The position numbers were made by a program, and so were the translations under genes. A stretch of 10,951 bases of DNA, taken from contig PKYZ01000723.1 in the NCBI GenBank assembly GCA_003132865.1, positions 1 to 10,951 of the forward strand. The letters are read 5' to 3'. This document shows positions 9,314-10,951 of this stretch, piece after piece (positions within the stretch are counted from its first letter, which is position 1; every line of letters begins with the position of its first letter). This DNA comes from Bryobacterales bacterium. Lineage in GTDB: Bacteria > Acidobacteriota > Terriglobia > Bryobacterales > Bryobacteraceae. The notes below the pieces were generated by a model. That model saw nothing but the letters and a program-made list of their open reading frames with translations, made no database searches and was not told where the DNA came from.

Positions 9314-9460
9314 CTATTCCAACGCCTGGACGAAGAAGTACAGGGCCGTAAACACTAACGTCGCCGTCACCAGTACTCCTGCCACTCTCAGGGACAGGTT
9401 GGCCAAATCATGGGCATCGCCTGTATCGCGCTTAATCCGTTCCGTGAGGGAATAGAACAT
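9314..9460 (-). CDS. 48-residue single-pass membrane protein
   Basis: The start at 9460 is chosen because GAGGAGGA lies 7 nt upstream, the best ribosome site in the window. An in-frame ATG at 9496 lies inside the -10 region and operator, so it is probably untranscribed. The protein has a basic N-terminal part (LTERIKRDTGDAHDLANLSL) and then one hydrophobic helix of about 20 residues near the C-terminus (VLVTATLVFTALYFFVQAL). Its stop is 3 nt from the stop of the convergent cytochrome gene, and its promoter carries the same palindrome as the cytochrome promoter. A small subunit or assembly partner of the cytochrome complex is a reasonable guess; no family is recognised. Confidence 0.7.
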   Translation of the reverse strand: MFYSLTERIKRDTGDAHDLANLSLRVAGVLVTATLVFTALYFFVQALE

Positions 9461-9495
9461 GAATCGCTCCTCCTCACCGGGAAATCCGGCGCTCA

Positions 9496-9512
9496 TATTA
9501 TATCATATTAAG
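9496..9512. promoter_or_regulatory. Promoter -10 and operator candidate for the small membrane protein
   Basis: The minus strand has a perfect -10 TATAAT (RC of 9497-9502) 36 nt before the start codon; the -35 is weak. The surrounding 17 bp match CTTnATAnnnTATnAAG at 10 of 12 fixed positions and share ATATTAAG exactly with the site at 6466-6482. Confidence 0.5.
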
Positions 9513-9542
9513 AGGATCTGTAATTCTTTAATTTTCCAAACC

Positions 9543-9558
9543 GTGCTATGGTGCTATG
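9543..9558. repeat. Tandem 8-mer GTGCTATG x2
   Basis: Two perfect adjacent copies (9543-9550 and 9551-9558) in the region between the small membrane gene and cysH. No function is evident. Confidence 0.7.
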
Positions 9559-9591
9559 GATGTGATAGCGATCCGACGATAGGGTGCACCT

Positions 9592-9613
9592 CCGGTGCGT
9601 TTCCGAACGCCGG
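9592..9613. other. Bulged hairpin upstream of cysH
   Basis: CCG-GT-GCGTT (9592-9601), loop TCCG, AACGCCGG (9606-9613): eight pairs with a two-base bulge. It lies before the predicted cysH -35 box, so it is not part of that transcript. I see no match to a known S-adenosylmethionine riboswitch. Confidence 0.35.
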
Positions 9614-9625
9614 AAGTGGCATCAC

Positions 9626-9654
9626 TTGACTTCCAGCGTGATCTACTGTATCTT
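9626..9654 (+). promoter_or_regulatory. Probable cysH promoter
   Basis: -35 TTGACT (9626-9631), 17-nt spacer, -10 TATCTT (9649-9654). The start would fall about 9661, leaving almost no leader before the TTG codons at 9663 and 9672. CTTGATA (9652-9658) repeats the left half of the operator seen at 6466. Confidence 0.45.
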
Positions 9655-9662
9655 GATAGAGA

Positions 9663-10406
9663 TTGGTATATTTGCCAAACCTCGAATCCGCCACTGCCGA
9701 AGAGGTGCTCTCCTGGGCCCTCTCCACCTACGGTGATTCGCTCGCCATCTCCACCAGCTTCCAGAAGGAAGGCATGGTGGTGATCGACATGACAACCCGC
9801 ATCAATCCCCGCGTGCGCGTCTTCACCATCGACACCGGCCGCCTGCCCGAGGAAACCCACCAGATGATGGAAACCGTGCGCCAGCGCTACGGCATTCCCG
9901 TGGAGATTGTCTTCCCCGAGGCGCCCGAAGTGGAATCCATGATCGCCACGCACGGCCCGAATCTGTTCTACCGCGAGGTGGCGCTGCGCAAGCTCTGCTG
10001 CCACATCCGCAAGGTGCGGCCACTGGAGCGCAAACTGGCCACGCTGAGCGCCTGGGTGGTGGGGCTGCGCCGTACGCAGATGGAATCGCGCGCGGAAATC
10101 GCCAAGGTCGAAAGCCGCGATGGCACGGTGAAGATCAGCCCGCTCGCCGGTTGGAGCAGGCAGGATGTGGATGACTACATCCTGCGGCACGACGTTCCGG
10201 TCCATCCGCTCTACGCCAAAGGTTTTCCCAGTATCGGGTGCGGTCCATGCACCCGCGCGGCCTTCGATTGCGAGGACGAGCGCGCCGGCCGCTGGTGGTG
10301 GGAGCAGGGTGCGGAGAAAGAGTGCGGCATACACATCGCGCCCAACGGCCAGGTAATCCGGCAGGTCGACGCGTTGATTGCTGAGATCCAACCCGCCGCA
10401 AACTGA
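9663..10406 (+). CDS. cysH: Adenylyl-sulfate (APS) reductase, assimilatory
   Basis: Reduces activated sulfate to sulfite with thioredoxin as electron donor in cytoplasmic sulfate assimilation. 247 residues from a TTG start at 9663. SLAISTSFQKEG (26-37) is the nucleotide-binding loop region, followed by FTIDTGRLPEETH (54-66). Two cysteine pairs, Cys112-Cys113 (CCHIRK) and Cys193/Cys196 (GCGPCTR), bind a [4Fe-4S] cluster and mark the APS-type rather than the cluster-free PAPS enzyme. Cys221 in ECGIH is the catalytic cysteine that forms the thiosulfonate intermediate. The start is uncertain: a second in-frame TTG at 9672 is equally possible and neither has a good ribosome site; the transcript may be nearly leaderless. 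No other sulfate-assimilation gene is in view. Confidence 0.95.
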   Translation: MVYLPNLESATAEEVLSWALSTYGDSLAISTSFQKEGMVVIDMTTRINPRVRVFTIDTGRLPEETHQMMETVRQRYGIPVEIVFPEAPEVESMIATHGPNLFYREVALRKLCCHIRKVRPLERKLATLSAWVVGLRRTQMESRAEIAKVESRDGTVKISPLAGWSRQDVDDYILRHDVPVHPLYAKGFPSIGCGPCTRAAFDCEDERAGRWWWEQGAEKECGIHIAPNGQVIRQVDALIAEIQPAAN

Positions 10407-10421
10407 CTTTGCTTGGAGGGC

Positions 10422-10465
10422 GGGCAATCATGCCCTGGGGTCCCCTCTGGGGACGCCTTTCAGGC
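10422..10465. terminator. Run of three hairpins after cysH
   Basis: GGGC/GCCC (10422-10435), a perfect six-pair GTCCCC-TCT-GGGGAC (10440-10454) and GCCT-TTC-AGGC (10455-10465) follow one another just after the cysH stop. There is no T-tract, so this may be a terminator of the non-canonical kind or a repetitive palindromic element. Confidence 0.4.
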
Positions 10466-10502
10466 GGCCAGCCCGTTTACCCTGTCTGATACAGTTGGAG
10501 AC

Positions 10503-10951
10503 ATGCTCGACCTCACCGCGGTACTCGCATTCGCCGCCGCTGCCGGCTTGCTCACCGTCACCCCGGGCCTCGACACGGCCCTGGTGCTGAGAACCGCGGC
10601 AGTCGAAGGCGGTGGTGAAGCTCGCTTTGCTGCATGCGGCATCTGTGCCGGCTGCCTGATCTGGGGAACCGCAACTTCGCTTTCGCTCACCGGGCTGCTG
10701 GCGGTCTCGAAACTTGCCTATAACGCGGTGCGCATCGCGGGCGCCTGCTATCTGGTCTATCTTGGAATCCGCATGTGGGCGCGAAAGCGCGAGTTCGATA
10801 CCGAAGCGGACCCGCTGTCCGATGCCGCGGCCCGGTCCCGCAACGGAAACGGCGGGCATCGCTGGCTCGTGCGCGGCCTGCTGACGAATTTGCTGAATCC
10901 GAAGGTCGGGGTTTTCTACATCACCCTGCTCCCGCAATTCATCCCTCGCGG
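10503..10951 (+). CDS. LysE/RhtB family exporter (partial, 3' end outside window)
   Basis: 149 codons are visible from the ATG at 10503. Family hallmarks are TPGLDTALVL (20-29), a second hydrophobic segment at about 42-68, a third at about 72-92 with YLVYLGIRMW, then a basic cytoplasmic loop and GLLTNLLNPKVGVFYITLLP. These inner-membrane proteins export amino acids or related small molecules by proton exchange; the substrate cannot be told from sequence. GGAG lies only 2 nt before the ATG, unusually close, but the TPG spacing from the N-terminus is normal for the family. It is separated from cysH by 96 nt with hairpins, so it is probably a separate unit. Confidence 0.9.
   Translation, partial: MLDLTAVLAFAAAAGLLTVTPGLDTALVLRTAAVEGGGEARFAACGICAGCLIWGTATSLSLTGLLAVSKLAYNAVRIAGACYLVYLGIRMWARKREFDTEADPLSDAAARSRNGNGGHRWLVRGLLTNLLNPKVGVFYITLLPQFIPR

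Overview
The window (GC-rich by eye) comes from a bacterial chromosome next to the replication-initiation locus. The order dnaA-dnaN-gyrB, the secreted-protein family and the very large multiheme cytochrome fused to a membrane cytochrome b suggest a member of the Acidobacteriota, perhaps the Bryobacterales/Solibacter group. That placement is inference from protein character, not from a search.

Layout. Positions 1-4268 (minus strand) carry the replication block: dnaA (4268 to 2985), dnaN (2749 to 1634), then gyrB, which starts at 1613 and runs off the left edge. The dnaA-dnaN spacer has DnaA-box-like sites and a perfect AT-rich tandem 10-mer, so it is a candidate origin. The outstanding feature is the gyrB reading frame. 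Before its normal start lie 78 in-frame codons that are unmistakably a second copy of DnaA domain I, about 56% identical to the N-terminus of the DnaA encoded 2.7 kb away. The product is predicted to be a DnaA domain I-GyrB fusion, placed where many bacteria have recF.

From 4393 the plus strand carries a promoter, tRNA-Gly(GCC) and a small secreted protein of unknown function. A 542-base gap without a convincing gene follows; it holds strong hairpins, one with a tRNA T-arm-like loop. Next is a 203-residue putative DNA-binding protein with three helix-turn-helix-like segments.

Positions 6447-9512 form a respiratory unit. A 932-residue exported protein has 19 CXXCH heme sites and a C-terminal multi-pass cytochrome b-like membrane domain. 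Its c-heme part is a head-to-tail duplication of an eight-heme module with a nearly exact 245-residue offset. A 48-residue single-pass membrane protein is encoded convergently, with only 3 nt between the stop codons. Matching palindromes overlap the predicted -10 regions of both genes, so the two are probably co-regulated.

The right end carries cysH, a plant/bacterial-type [4Fe-4S] APS reductase for sulfate assimilation, then a run of hairpins, then the start of a LysE/RhtB-type exporter cut by the window edge.
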